In this document: one piece after another, positions 1 through 7,439 of the stretch
Layout: every line of letters begins with the position of its first letter
Position numbering within the stretch: position 1 is the first letter of the stretch
NCBI GenBank assembly: GCA_029777145.1
Contig: JAKOSS010000304.1
Coordinates: 1-12,336 of the forward strand
Direction: 5' to 3'
DNA length: 12,336 bases
Origin: Acidobacteriota bacterium
GTDB lineage: Bacteria; Acidobacteriota; Blastocatellia; Pyrinomonadales; Pyrinomonadaceae
Notes under the pieces: model-generated
The model's input: the letters and a program-made list of their open reading frames with translations, nothing else
What the model was told of the DNA's origin: nothing
Databases searched by the model: none
Position numbers and translations under genes: made by a program

Positions 1-250
1 AAGAATTATCGACCGCGAAAGGACGCGAAAATCATCGTCCCGCCGATCGGGTCAATCAAGCGCTGTCCTGCAGGACTGATTTCGCGTATTTCGCGTTTTT
101 CGCGGGAGTCCGTTTTTGGCGGTTGAAGAATTATTGACCGCGAAACGACGCGAAAATGTGTTGCCCGAATCGGCGGTGAAAACGGTCTCAGTTGCCGTTC
201 GTCGATCTATGCGTCCATTTGTTTTCGCGTTTTTCGCGTGGTTCGCGGGA
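1..250. repeat. Doubled inverted word-repeat element (CGCGAAA / TTTCGCG)
   Basis: This gene-free stretch downstream of ctaA consists of two similar units. A 32-base sequence at 1-32 recurs at 126-157 with two mismatches; its key words are ACCGCGAAA and ACGCGAAAA. Each copy is followed by the opposite-orientation word array: 79-105 is three 9-mers of the type ATTTCGCGT, and 222-248 is three more of the type TTTTCGCGT. Each unit is therefore a left arm, a core of about 45-65 bases, and a right arm able to pair with the left. The first core holds the 12-base palindrome GTCCTGCAGGAC at 65-76. No protein-like reading frame was recognised. It may act as a 3' structure for ctaA, but no T-tract typical of an intrinsic terminator was seen. 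Confidence 0.75.
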
Positions 251-264
251 AGATGTTCTCCTGA

Positions 265-1212
265 CTAGGTTTGGGGCGTATCCCGCGAAAGGTAATTCGC
301 GGTCAGGATCACGAACGAGATCCAAATGAGATCGGCGAGGAGAAGGTGCCCGACCTGCATCACTATCGGTCCGAGCGTCAGCAGCGTCAGAGCGCCGAAG
401 GCGAGTTGAGCGATGAGAATAATGCTTACGACATTCGACCACCGGCCGACGCGTACGTCGCCGTCAGAACGTTTTCGGAGGATGCCGGCAAGGAAGATCA
501 GATAGACGATCGACAAGACCGAAAGGATCGGATGGCTGATCCTGAGTTTCAAGAGGACGTTCGATGTCTCTGAAAAGTCCTTTGCAAGCGATTCAGTCAA
601 CGACTCGGACGGGAAGATCATGCTGCTCAGCGCGGCAACGGTTCCGCTCATTCCGACCAGCAGAAACGCGACAACACCGCCGATCATCATTCCGAACGTC
701 TTTCCGTCGGCCTTCTTGAGTTGGATCTTTCCGCCGCCGCTTGCGAACCAGGCGGTCAACGTCAAAAACGTCAGCAGCACGAGCGTCGTGATCAGATGTG
801 CGCCCATCCAGAACGGCCGCGCGGCGGTCAGCGTTTCGGCGGTGTTTCCGGTCAACACGAGCCCGGCTCCGAGCAGTCCTTCGATGATCACCAGTACGAA
901 CGATCCGGCCGCGGCCTTCATTACGCGGCCCGGTTCGCGATCGCCTTTCCAGCGAACGATCGTCCAGACGAGCAAAACGATGAGCACCAGACCGTCGAGC
1001 GCGCTCGTGATCCGGTGCGAGAACTCGATCACCGTCTTCAGTTGCGGCGCCGACGGAATCACCTCGCCGTGGCACGTCAGCCAGTGCTGGCCGCATCCGT
1101 CGCCCGATTTCGACGCCCGCAGGAAGACGCCCCAGAGAATCACCAGGATGTTGTAGCCAAGCGTGAACCACGCATATTTCGCGAATCCGGAAAGTTTCGT
1201 TTCGGTAGCCAT
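265..1212 (-). CDS. ctaA: Heme A synthase (COX15/CtaA family)
   Basis: A 315-residue polytopic membrane protein that would oxidise the C8 methyl of heme O to the formyl of heme A for aa3-type cytochrome oxidases. The family hallmarks are visible: four heme-ligand histidines, H66 (in EFSHRITS), H139 (GAHL), H227 (ISHPIL) and H289 (QVGHLL), with the accompanying acidic residue E64. The extracytoplasmic Cys pair C40/C47 lies in the loop GDGCGQHWLTCHGEVIPS, as in the Bacillus-type enzymes where it forms a disulfide. About eight hydrophobic segments are present and the length is normal. The ATG at 1210-1212 gives the expected short cytoplasmic N-terminus. It is divergent from the MBL-fold gene across about 86 bases. 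No ctaB or oxidase subunit gene is visible here. Family assignment is firm; the type of oxidase served is inference. Confidence 0.93.
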   Translation of the reverse strand: MATETKLSGFAKYAWFTLGYNILVILWGVFLRASKSGDGCGQHWLTCHGEVIPSAPQLKTVIEFSHRITSALDGLVLIVLLVWTIVRWKGDREPGRVMKAAAGSFVLVIIEGLLGAGLVLTGNTAETLTAARPFWMGAHLITTLVLLTFLTLTAWFASGGGKIQLKKADGKTFGMMIGGVVAFLLVGMSGTVAALSSMIFPSESLTESLAKDFSETSNVLLKLRISHPILSVLSIVYLIFLAGILRKRSDGDVRVGRWSNVVSIILIAQLAFGALTLLTLGPIVMQVGHLLLADLIWISFVILTANYLSRDTPQT

Positions 1213-1298
1213 TTTGGTAAAGTCGAATGCCTAGAATACCACCGCGGACGGGCAATCTCGAAAAAATGCAAATATTAGAATTTCTGAAATCGCGACGA

Positions 1299-2215
1299 AT
1301 GAAACGATCGATATTCGCGGGTTTTCTCTCGCTGATCTTTGCCGCGATCGCGTCCGCGGCGCCGTACGTCGTCGTGCTCGGCGTCGGCCAGGATGCCGGC
1401 GTGCCGCAGATGGGGTGCACCAGCAAGTTTTGCGAACGGGCGTGGAAGGATCCGTTGCTGCGGCGTTTGGTGTCGTCGATCGCGCTGGTCGACCCCGAGA
1501 GCGGGTCGCGCTGGATTTTTGATGCGACCCCCGATCTTCCCGAGCAATTCCAGAGGCTGAAAGAGATCACCGGCGACACCACGAACCGCATTGACGGGAT
1601 CTTCCTCACGCATGCGCACATCGGGCATTACACGGGCCTCATGTATCTCGGGCGCGAGTCGATGAACACCAACGGCGTCAAGGTTTACGCGATGCCGCGG
1701 ATGAACGCGATGCTGGAAGCGAACGCGCCGTGGTCGCAGCTTGTTTCGATCAAGAACATCGAGCTTGAACCGCTGAGCGACGGTCGGAAAGCGGATCTCG
1801 GCCACGGTATCACCGTCGAGCCGTTTCTTGTTCCGCATCGCGACGAATTCTCGGAAACCGTGGGCTACCGCATTTCAGCCGGCGGAAAATCGCTGATCTT
1901 CATCCCCGACATCGACAAATGGTCGAAATGGGCGAAAAAGCTCGAAGATGTCGTGCGGGCGAACGATTTCGTTCTGATCGACGGTACGTTCTTCGCCGAC
2001 GGAGAGATCGCGCGGCCGATGAGCGAGGTCCCGCATCCGTTCGTCGCGGAAACGGTCGAATTGCTGAAAGAGCTCCCCGCCAGTGAGAAGTCGAAAGTGC
2101 GTTTCATTCACTTCAACCACAGCAATCCGCTGGTTCAGGGCGACAAGTCGAAGATCAAGGAACTTCGGAAGAAAGGCTTCGCGGCCGCATACGAAGGGGA
2201 GCGTTTTCCGTTGGG

Positions 2216-2219
<4 letters not shown>
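1299..2219 (+). CDS. Secreted PqqB-like MBL-fold metallo-hydrolase
   Basis: A metallo-beta-lactamase-fold protein, 306 residues from the chosen start. That ATG is preferred over in-frame ATGs at 1227 and 1266 because it begins a clean signal peptide, MKRSIFAGFLSLIFAAIASA, with cleavage after AxA; no strong ribosome-binding site helps decide. The mature part opens with VVVLGVGQDAGVPQMGC, resembling the PqqB subgroup, and carries the metal motif THAHIGHYTG (H105, H107, H110). In this motif the usual HxHxDH aspartate is replaced by G109. Further likely ligands are H180 (VPHRDE), D204 (IPDID) and H271 or H274 (HFNHSNP). Other PQQ genes are absent, so a role in PQQ synthesis is not supported. It overlaps the next gene by four bases (ATGA), implying translational coupling with tlyA. 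Substrate unknown. Confidence 0.85.
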
Positions 2220-2962
<743 letters not shown>

Positions 2963-3067
2963 GTCAATTGGACTTAAGCGGCTTTCAGGCCCTTTTCAAT
3001 TTCTCACTTTCGGCGGACCTGGGTACCGGTCACCAGCCGTCAAAAATATCGTTTACTTTGCGATTTT

Positions 3068-3073
3068 TATAAT
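3068..3073 (+). promoter_or_regulatory. Possible -10 box for the hydrolase gene
   Basis: A perfect TATAAT lies 20 bases before the ATG at 3094, in an otherwise GC-rich setting. It fits a short leader of about 14 bases. No convincing -35 hexamer is found at 16-18 bases upstream, and no clear Shine-Dalgarno sequence precedes the ATG. This is suggestive only. Confidence 0.3.
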
Positions 3074-3093
3074 AAACTAGTCTCCATTCCATC

Positions 3094-4110
3094 ATGAAGA
3101 GATTCTTTAAGATCATTGGGGCTATTGCAGGCGTTATCGTGCTTTTGATCGCGGCTGTCGTTATTGCCGTAAACACAAGCCCGCGGCCCGTAGCCTGGCT
3201 TACAAATTGGCAATTTTCCGACGGCATCGGCGATCCCAATGTATTTCCACCGGTTTACCATGAATTAAGCGAGAAGGTGAAGATCGAGAAAGATATCGAA
3301 TACCCCTCGAAGTTTACTTCTAACCGGCTCGATATCTACAGCCCGATAGACGACAACGGTCCCGTCCCGACAATATTGTGGATACACGGTGGGGGTTATG
3401 TTGGAGGAGACAAGTCTGACATTGGGAAATGGGCGACTATTGTTTCCGCCGAGGGCTATACGGTTATTTCGATAAATTACGCGCTAGCGCCCGATGTTCA
3501 CTACCCGACGCCGTTGATACAAACGGGCGAGGCTTATGAATTCATTAAACAGAATCCAGGGCGTTTTCCCGCTGCTGACATCCATCGCTTGATAATAGGA
3601 GGAGATTCGGCCGGCGCCCAATTGGCCTCACAGTTTATCGCCCTGCAAACAAATCCCGAGCTAGCCGGATCGATGCAAATAAAACCCGTCGTTCCCCGGG
3701 AAGATCTTCACGGCGTAATCTTGTATTGCGGGCCATATGATCTTCGCGGCCTGCATGACTCAGGAACGTGGCTTGGGCAATTTTTCGTTCGGCAGATGGG
3801 CTGGTCTTATTTTGGGGTACGCAATTGGAGGGATATTTCTCAGGCCGCCCAAGCATCCACACCCGGTAATGTAACTGCGGCGTATCCGCCAACTTTTATT
3901 ACCGATGGCAACGTTGCTTCTTTTGAGCCGGATGCGAAAAAGCTAGAGTTGGCCCTGAAAGAAAAAGGAGTTTACGTCGATTCGCTCTATTATCCGATTG
4001 AACACGGTAAACTTGGACACGAGTATCAATTCGATTACTCTCTTCCCGAATCGATGGAGGCATATCGGAGGACCCTCGCCTTCCTGAAAAAAATAACTAC
4101 AGGCAATTAA
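3094..4110 (+). CDS. Membrane-anchored alpha/beta hydrolase (esterase/lipase type)
   Basis: A 338-residue alpha/beta-hydrolase of the carboxylesterase/hormone-sensitive-lipase-like group. Residues 4-27 are a hydrophobic N-terminal segment (FFKIIGAIAGVIVLLIAAVV), either an uncleaved signal anchor or a signal peptide, so the catalytic domain should lie outside the cytoplasm. The oxyanion-hole motif is HGGGY (98-102). The nucleophile elbow is GGDSAGA (169-175) with S172. The likely acid is D271 (FITDGN), and the base is probably H309 in HGKLGHEYQFD. Substrate cannot be read from the sequence. Codon use differs from the neighbours: Ile codon ATA occurs at least eight times, while flanking genes use mostly ATC, and the region is visibly less GC-rich. 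This suggests acquisition by transfer. It converges on the truncated nrdR remnant with a nine-base gap. Confidence 0.88.
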   Translation: MKRFFKIIGAIAGVIVLLIAAVVIAVNTSPRPVAWLTNWQFSDGIGDPNVFPPVYHELSEKVKIEKDIEYPSKFTSNRLDIYSPIDDNGPVPTILWIHGGGYVGGDKSDIGKWATIVSAEGYTVISINYALAPDVHYPTPLIQTGEAYEFIKQNPGRFPAADIHRLIIGGDSAGAQLASQFIALQTNPELAGSMQIKPVVPREDLHGVILYCGPYDLRGLHDSGTWLGQFFVRQMGWSYFGVRNWRDISQAAQASTPGNVTAAYPPTFITDGNVASFEPDAKKLELALKEKGVYVDSLYYPIEHGKLGHEYQFDYSLPESMEAYRRTLAFLKKITTGN

Positions 4111-4119
4111 ACCGTTTCC

Positions 4120-4440
4120 CTATTTTTTGGGCTTGGCCTTTTCTTTTTTCCTAACGGATTTTCGCGCACGAACGAGGTCTTTGAGTTCGTTCATAAATTC
4201 GCCCGCGGCTTCAAAAGCGAGGTAAACCGAGGCAAAACGCACATATGCTACATTATCAACGGCCTTCAGGCGCTTGATAATAACCTTGCCGATCTCGCTG
4301 GTCGGCAGCTCGCGGTCAAGCGTGTCCTGCACATTACGCTCGATCTCATCTGCGATGGTCTCAAGCTGATTAACGGATATCGGGCGCTTTTCGCAGGCCC
4401 TCAAAAGGCCCGCAAGTATCGTGTTGCGTTCGAAGGCCGG
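4120..4440 (-). pseudogene. nrdR: 5'-truncated nrdR remnant (ATP-cone part only)
   Basis: The reading frame from about 4440 down to the stop at 4120 matches the NrdR transcriptional repressor of ribonucleotide reductase genes from the start of the ATP-cone onward: AFERNTILAGLLRACEKRP, then ISVNQLETIADEIER, the segment ELPTSEIGKVIIKRL, and VAYVRFASVYLAFE. The C-terminus ends in a Lys/Arg-rich tail. NrdR is normally about 150 residues and begins with a four-cysteine zinc ribbon that binds DNA. Upstream here the frame becomes unrelated, has no ATG/GTG, and reaches stop codons near 4530, while no CPxC motif was found in nearby frames. A TTG at 4404 could start a 94-residue peptide, but that would lack DNA binding. 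Base composition resembles the adjacent hydrolase. Best read as a decayed fragment; a functional intact nrdR presumably lies elsewhere. Confidence 0.75.
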
Positions 4441-4802
4441 CAGGTTGCGTATGTCGAGCGCACCGAAAAGGGCCGTCGGACCGATTTGGTCGACGTCCGA
4501 CCGAACTGCATTAATCTCAGATCTGAAATTTCAGATTTGAGATCAAGACCGACCGGAATACCGGGTGAATTTCAGCACAGAGACAGAGACTTTGGGTTGA
4601 CTGAACTGAACATCGCCTTCCAAGAGAATTCCGCGACCCTACCGTTTGGTATTCCAAACGAACGATGAACGGTGGTCGGGCGATGCGTGAGATCAGCAAT
4701 GCAACACGGCCGTGCGAAGAATATCAACGCAAATTGAAAGATCTGATCCGAACATTCTGCAAATGCCTGCTGTCGGCATAGACCGGGCGCGCGAACGAAT
4801 CT
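4441..4802. other. Gene-free region between nrdR remnant and DUF481 gene
   Basis: About 360 bases without a credible gene. It holds the near-perfect 30-base palindrome at 4514-4543 (separate entry) and a clean hairpin at 4643-4660 with seven-base arms CGTTTGG and CCAAACG around TATT. A weaker stem, ATGCC/GGCAT, lies at 4763-4779 just downstream of the DUF481 stop; it lacks a T-tract, so it is a poor terminator candidate. A 60-residue plus-strand frame across 4486-4668 has no family resemblance and is built partly from the palindrome, so it is not called. Confidence 0.6.
4514..4543. repeat. Near-perfect 30-base palindrome built of heptads
   Basis: The left arm ATCTCAGATCTGAAA and right arm TTTCAGATTTGAGAT are reverse complements except at one pair, with no loop. 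The same bases can be parsed as degenerate heptads of the type ATCTGAG/ATTTCAG, so it belongs with the other word-array elements in this window. It lies just upstream of the recognisable part of the nrdR remnant, near where that homology is lost. Confidence 0.7.
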
Positions 4803-5837
4803 CTATTTCCGCTTTTTCCCGAATCCCCACTTCAGACCCGTTGTGAACAGGAAATCATTGCGGCGGACATTGCTCAGCGGAAAGCTGTTGAAACGGTCGG
4901 CGATCGTCACGAACATTCCGATCCGCTTGGTGACGTCCGCCGAAAGCGTCGCGTCGAGAACGAATCGGTAGCGCCCCGCGTTGATGAGGCTCGGGTAGAT
5001 CGTGAAGCCCTGCTGGAACTTGAGCCGGTCGCTGAATTTGTGTTTCAGAGTGTTCCCGAGCAGCGCTTCCGCGATGGTCGTATCGTTCGAACCGACGCGC
5101 CAAGTCCGGTTCCATGCGGCCCCGGCGAGAAGATCGATCTCGGTGCGATCGCGTTTCACGAGATGATCGCCGATGCCGGCGCCGAGAACCGATCGGAAAT
5201 TGAGTTTCTGCGGTTTGTCGCGCTCAAAGTCGTAGGCGCCGAAGACGAACATCCGCTTCGAGAAATTGCGATCGTAGCGGATGCCGCCCCACATCGCGTT
5301 CGACGTCGTGACGTTCGTTCCGGTCACCCGATTCCGGTTCACGAGTCCTTTCAGGTACGCCGTCCATTTGTCTTGCTTCGTCGTCCGCTCTGCGCGGACT
5401 CCGGCTGTAAACGTTGAAGTGCGGGAGTTTCCGCTCGTGTAGCTGAAACCGACGTTCGCATTTCCTTCCCAACCCGTCGCGGCCTTTCGCAGCGGCCGCG
5501 GCAGGAAGTTGCGCTCTTTTACCGGAGAGTCGGGTGTTTTTGCTGCGGGGACGACCGGTTCGACGATCTTCGCGGGTGCCACGGTCGACGTTGACGCCTC
5601 GGCCGGCGTAACCGCGGCGGGGGACGTCGCCGCGACCTCGTCGATCTTCACCGATGCGACCTTATCGGCGACGACCGTGACGGTTCCGGCGTAGTCGGTC
5701 TCGATCGCGATCTTGCCGTCGGTCTGCGAGATCACCTTGCCGGTGATCCGGTCTCCGTTCTTCAATACGAGTTGATCCGCGAACGCGGAATTTGCGAACA
5801 CGACGAGCGCGATAAGACAAAAAGCGACTTTCTTCAT
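4803..5837 (-). CDS. DUF481 (YdiY-like) outer-membrane barrel protein
   Basis: A 344-residue exported protein. Residues 1-20 (MKKVAFCLIALVVFANSAFA) are a signal peptide with an AxA cleavage site. Residues 21-66 form a small beta-rich module with the repeated DUF481-associated pattern LVLKNGDRITGKV and IAIETDYAGTVTV. Residues about 70-108 are an Ala/Pro/Thr/Val-rich linker. From about 122 to the end, alternating-hydrophobicity strands (WEGNANVGFSYTSGNSRT onward) match the DUF481 beta-barrel, and the final residues GLKWGFGKK resemble a terminal barrel strand followed by a short basic tail. The molecular role of this family is not established; it is usually described as a putative salt-induced outer-membrane protein. 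It is divergent from the DUF5522 gene across about 135 bases. Confidence 0.87.
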   Translation of the reverse strand: MKKVAFCLIALVVFANSAFADQLVLKNGDRITGKVISQTDGKIAIETDYAGTVTVVADKVASVKIDEVAATSPAAVTPAEASTSTVAPAKIVEPVVPAAKTPDSPVKERNFLPRPLRKAATGWEGNANVGFSYTSGNSRTSTFTAGVRAERTTKQDKWTAYLKGLVNRNRVTGTNVTTSNAMWGGIRYDRNFSKRMFVFGAYDFERDKPQKLNFRSVLGAGIGDHLVKRDRTEIDLLAGAAWNRTWRVGSNDTTIAEALLGNTLKHKFSDRLKFQQGFTIYPSLINAGRYRFVLDATLSADVTKRIGMFVTIADRFNSFPLSNVRRNDFLFTTGLKWGFGKKRK

Positions 5838-5922
5838 CTCGGGGTTATTCTCGAAATTCGGTATTTGCGGCGCAATGGACTGACCGCGGGGACAGCGGGA
5901 TCATTGGCAGCGTGCATTGCAA

Positions 5923-5950
5923 TTGTAACGAATTGCGAATGAATTATGAA
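5923..5950 (+). promoter_or_regulatory. Candidate promoter for the DUF5522 gene
   Basis: TTGTAA at 5923-5928 and TATGAA at 5945-5950 are separated by 16 bases, in the AT-rich part of the 135-base gap between the divergent DUF481 and DUF5522 genes. The start codon at 5973 would follow a leader of about 16 bases. Match to the consensus is only moderate. Confidence 0.3.
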
Positions 5951-5972
5951 TCCGATACTTTGATAACTTCCA

Positions 5973-6170
5973 ATGTCGAATTCAACGTCCATCGAAAACG
6001 AAGAACAACGTCCGCCGCGATCGTTCGAAGAGGGAATTGATTTCTATTTCGAGAATGGTCTGATGGTTCTGACGGAGGAATTTCTTCGCCGAAGAGGGCA
6101 CTGCTGCGCGAACGGCTGCTGGCATTGTCCCTATGATCCGGGAACCTCTGTTCGCGAGGACCTAAAGTAA
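5973..6170 (+). CDS. Small cysteine-rich DUF5522-family protein
   Basis: A 65-residue protein with the C-terminal motif GHCCANGCWHCPYDP: C44, C45, C49, H51 and C52 are in the spacing seen in DUF5522 proteins, which carry a conserved RGxCCxxGCxHCPY. The cluster looks able to bind a metal such as zinc, but no function is established for the family. The preceding FYFENGLMVLTEEFLRRRG is also typical. The ATG at 5973 gives the full conserved length. Its last nine bases overlap the 3' end of the convergent arsR gene, so the two transcripts are antisense at their ends. Position beside the arsenic genes may be coincidence. Confidence 0.8.
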   Translation: MSNSTSIENEEQRPPRSFEEGIDFYFENGLMVLTEEFLRRRGHCCANGCWHCPYDPGTSVREDLK

Positions 6171-6668
6171 AAAGTCTTCGATCTCGTTGTGGGCGGTTCC
6201 GGCCGCGGCGAACTCCGGTTCGGTAGGCTCATCGAGAGTTTCTTCCTGAAAACCCGATTCGCTGTTTTCCTCAGCGCCCGCCATGAATGTCATCGGTGTC
6301 CGCGCGATCTGGACCAGCAACTCCGGTGAGCAGCAAACGTCGCTGTACCGCTCGCGCTCGCTGCGCATATCTTCCTGGGAATCCAGCCAGTCCAACGCCG
6401 CCTCAAGAACCCGCGCCTCGTCCGGATCCTCCGGCTTGACGATGCTGTAATGCATCCATTTCCCGTCCCTGCGCGCCTCGACGACGCCGGCGTTCCTGAG
6501 ATATGCGAGGTGGCGCGAGATCTTCGGCTGGCTCTCTCCGAGCACTTCGGTGAAAAAGCAAACACAGATCTCATCATCGCGGATCAGATTGAGAAGCCGC
6601 AAGCGCGTTTTGTCCGCCAGCGCGAGGTAAAGCGTCTCCATCTTTTTGAGCACGGTCTCGTTGGCCAT
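6162..6668 (-). CDS. arsR: ArsR-family arsenite-responsive repressor with long C-terminal tail
   Basis: A winged-helix ArsR/SmtB repressor, 168 residues, longer than the usual 100-120. Residues 8-80 hold the DNA-binding fold: ALADKTRLRLLNLI, the metal-box-like DDEICVCFFTEVL (C35, C37), the recognition helix SQPKISRHLAYLRNAGVV, and the wing RRDGKWMHYSI. A vicinal pair C112-C113 (YSDVCCSPELL) gives a further likely As(III) ligand set, as in arsenic sensors whose cysteines sit outside the first metal box. Residues 130-168 are an acidic extension of unknown role. It is divergent from the arsI-like gene, with a palindromic promoter region between them, so autoregulation is expected. The start at 6668 fits the family. 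It overlaps the DUF5522 gene by nine bases at the 3' end. Confidence 0.9.
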   Translation of the reverse strand: MANETVLKKMETLYLALADKTRLRLLNLIRDDEICVCFFTEVLGESQPKISRHLAYLRNAGVVEARRDGKWMHYSIVKPEDPDEARVLEAALDWLDSQEDMRSERERYSDVCCSPELLVQIARTPMTFMAGAEENSESGFQEETLDEPTEPEFAAAGTAHNEIEDFLL

Positions 6669-6702
6669 TGAAAAAAAACTATCACATCTCGGGAATTTTG
6701 TC

Positions 6703-6731
6703 TTGACAGGCGGGGATTATCCGAATATATT
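6703..6731 (+). promoter_or_regulatory. Sigma70-type promoter for the arsI-like gene
   Basis: TTGACA at 6703-6708 and TATATT at 6726-6731 are separated by 17 bases, an almost ideal housekeeping promoter. Transcription would begin near 6738. The gene's strong Shine-Dalgarno sequence AAGGAG (6775-6780) lies seven bases before the ATG at 6788. Confidence 0.85.
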
Positions 6732-6751
6732 CGCTTAGACATATATGGCAA
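6722..6751. promoter_or_regulatory. Probable ArsR operator and opposite-strand arsR promoter
   Basis: The 12-base perfect palindrome CGAATATATTCG (6722-6733) covers the -10 box of the arsI promoter. Because it is symmetric it also gives TATATT on the minus strand (complement of 6724-6729), with TTGCCA (complement of 6746-6751) 16 bases upstream: a plausible arsR promoter sharing the same -10 bases. Next to it, TATTCG (6728-6733) and CATATA (6740-6745) are spaced by six bases, matching the layout of a second site before acr3. A repressor bound here would block both directions. Confidence 0.65.
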
Positions 6752-6787
6752 AGCGTATATGAAATCATAAATCCAAGGAGCAAAGAT

Positions 6788-7216
6788 ATGAAAACACATT
6801 TGTCGATCAACGTCAGCAGCATCGAAAAGAGCGTCGAGTTTTACACGAAGATGTTTGCCGCGGACCCCGTCAAGATCAAGCCCGGCTATGCGAAGTTTGA
6901 CATCGCGAATCCGCCGCTGAATTTCACGATGAACGAATCATCGATACCGAAGGGCGGGTCGCTTTCGCACCTCGGGCTTCAGGTCGGTTCCTCCGACGAC
7001 GTTGTGGCGATCGGAAACCGCTGGAAAGCGAGCGGACTCGAGACCCTCGAAGAGATGAAGACCGACTGCTGCTACGCGCTTCAGGACAAGGTCTGGGTGA
7101 GCGATCCGGACGGCAACCGTTGGGAAGTCTTCACCGTTCTTGGCAACACCGAAGGAAGTGATGCCAACTCTTGTTGCAGTCCGTCGAAGGAAGCGGTTAA
7201 CATTTGCTCAAAGTGA
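6788..7216 (+). CDS. arsI: ArsI/CadI-type vicinal-oxygen-chelate enzyme (putative C-As lyase)
   Basis: A 142-residue glyoxalase/dioxygenase-superfamily protein. ArsI enzymes are Fe(II)-dependent dioxygenases that cleave the C-As bond of trivalent organoarsenicals such as methylarsenite; CadI members are linked to cadmium response. Diagnostic residues are present: metal ligands H4 (KTHLSINV), H61 (SHLGLQV) and E113 (RWEVF), and the substrate-binding vicinal pair C94-C95 in TDCCYALQDKVWVSDPDGN. The C-terminus adds C129-C130 (NSCCSPS) and C140, as in many ArsI/CadI proteins. The ATG at 6788 has AAGGAG seven bases upstream. First gene downstream of the ArsR-type operator. The arsenic context favours ArsI over CadI, but activity cannot be proved from sequence. 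Confidence 0.85.
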   Translation: MKTHLSINVSSIEKSVEFYTKMFAADPVKIKPGYAKFDIANPPLNFTMNESSIPKGGSLSHLGLQVGSSDDVVAIGNRWKASGLETLEEMKTDCCYALQDKVWVSDPDGNRWEVFTVLGNTEGSDANSCCSPSKEAVNICSK

Positions 7217-7221
7217 CCTCT

Positions 7222-7439
7222 GTCCTTCGTCATTGGTCATTTGTCATTGGTCCTTCGTTCTTTGTCATTGGTCAATCGTTCATTGTCAGTCGTAATTAGT
7301 CGTCGTTGATAAGAACTCGGCCGTTGCTTTAGTGACATGAACACCAGACGAATGACCACCGACAAAGGACAAATGCAAAAGACAACTGACCAATGACCAA
7401 GGACAACTGACAACCGACCAATGACCAACGACCAATCAT
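7222..7439. repeat. Inverted pair of heptad word arrays (GTCATTG / CAATGAC)
   Basis: The left arm at 7222-7305 parses as twelve consecutive seven-base units, consensus GTCATTG, nearly all starting with GT. After a core of about 44 bases, the right arm at 7350-7439 parses as thirteen units of the complementary word CAATGAC (one is six bases). The arms are in opposite orientation and could fold into a long imperfect hairpin in the RNA between the arsI-like gene and the PLP gene. The right arm runs across the PLP gene's start codon and its first six codons. The minus-strand reading frame inside (7237-7428) is a by-product of the repeats. Confidence 0.85.

Noticed and set aside
1..250. Insertion-sequence ends or attachment site
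   Set aside because: The repeats are arrays of short words with no transposase or integrase in reach and no target-site duplication visible.
593..1621. Long minus-strand frame of 342 codons across ctaA and the MBL-fold gene
   Set aside because: It is Arg-rich and out of frame with two well-supported genes, typical of a shadow frame in GC-rich DNA.
4486..4668. 60-residue plus-strand ORF between the nrdR remnant and the DUF481 gene
   Set aside because: It crosses the palindrome and hairpin, lacks a ribosome-binding site and resembles nothing known to me.
7237..7428. 63-residue minus-strand frame reading [17 protein letters not shown]
   Set aside because: It is the translation of the heptad arrays themselves; such repetitive frames are common annotation artefacts and there is no ribosome-binding site or family match.
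7222..7439. CRISPR array
   Set aside because: Units are seven bases, contiguous and degenerate, with no spacers of constant length and no cas genes nearby.
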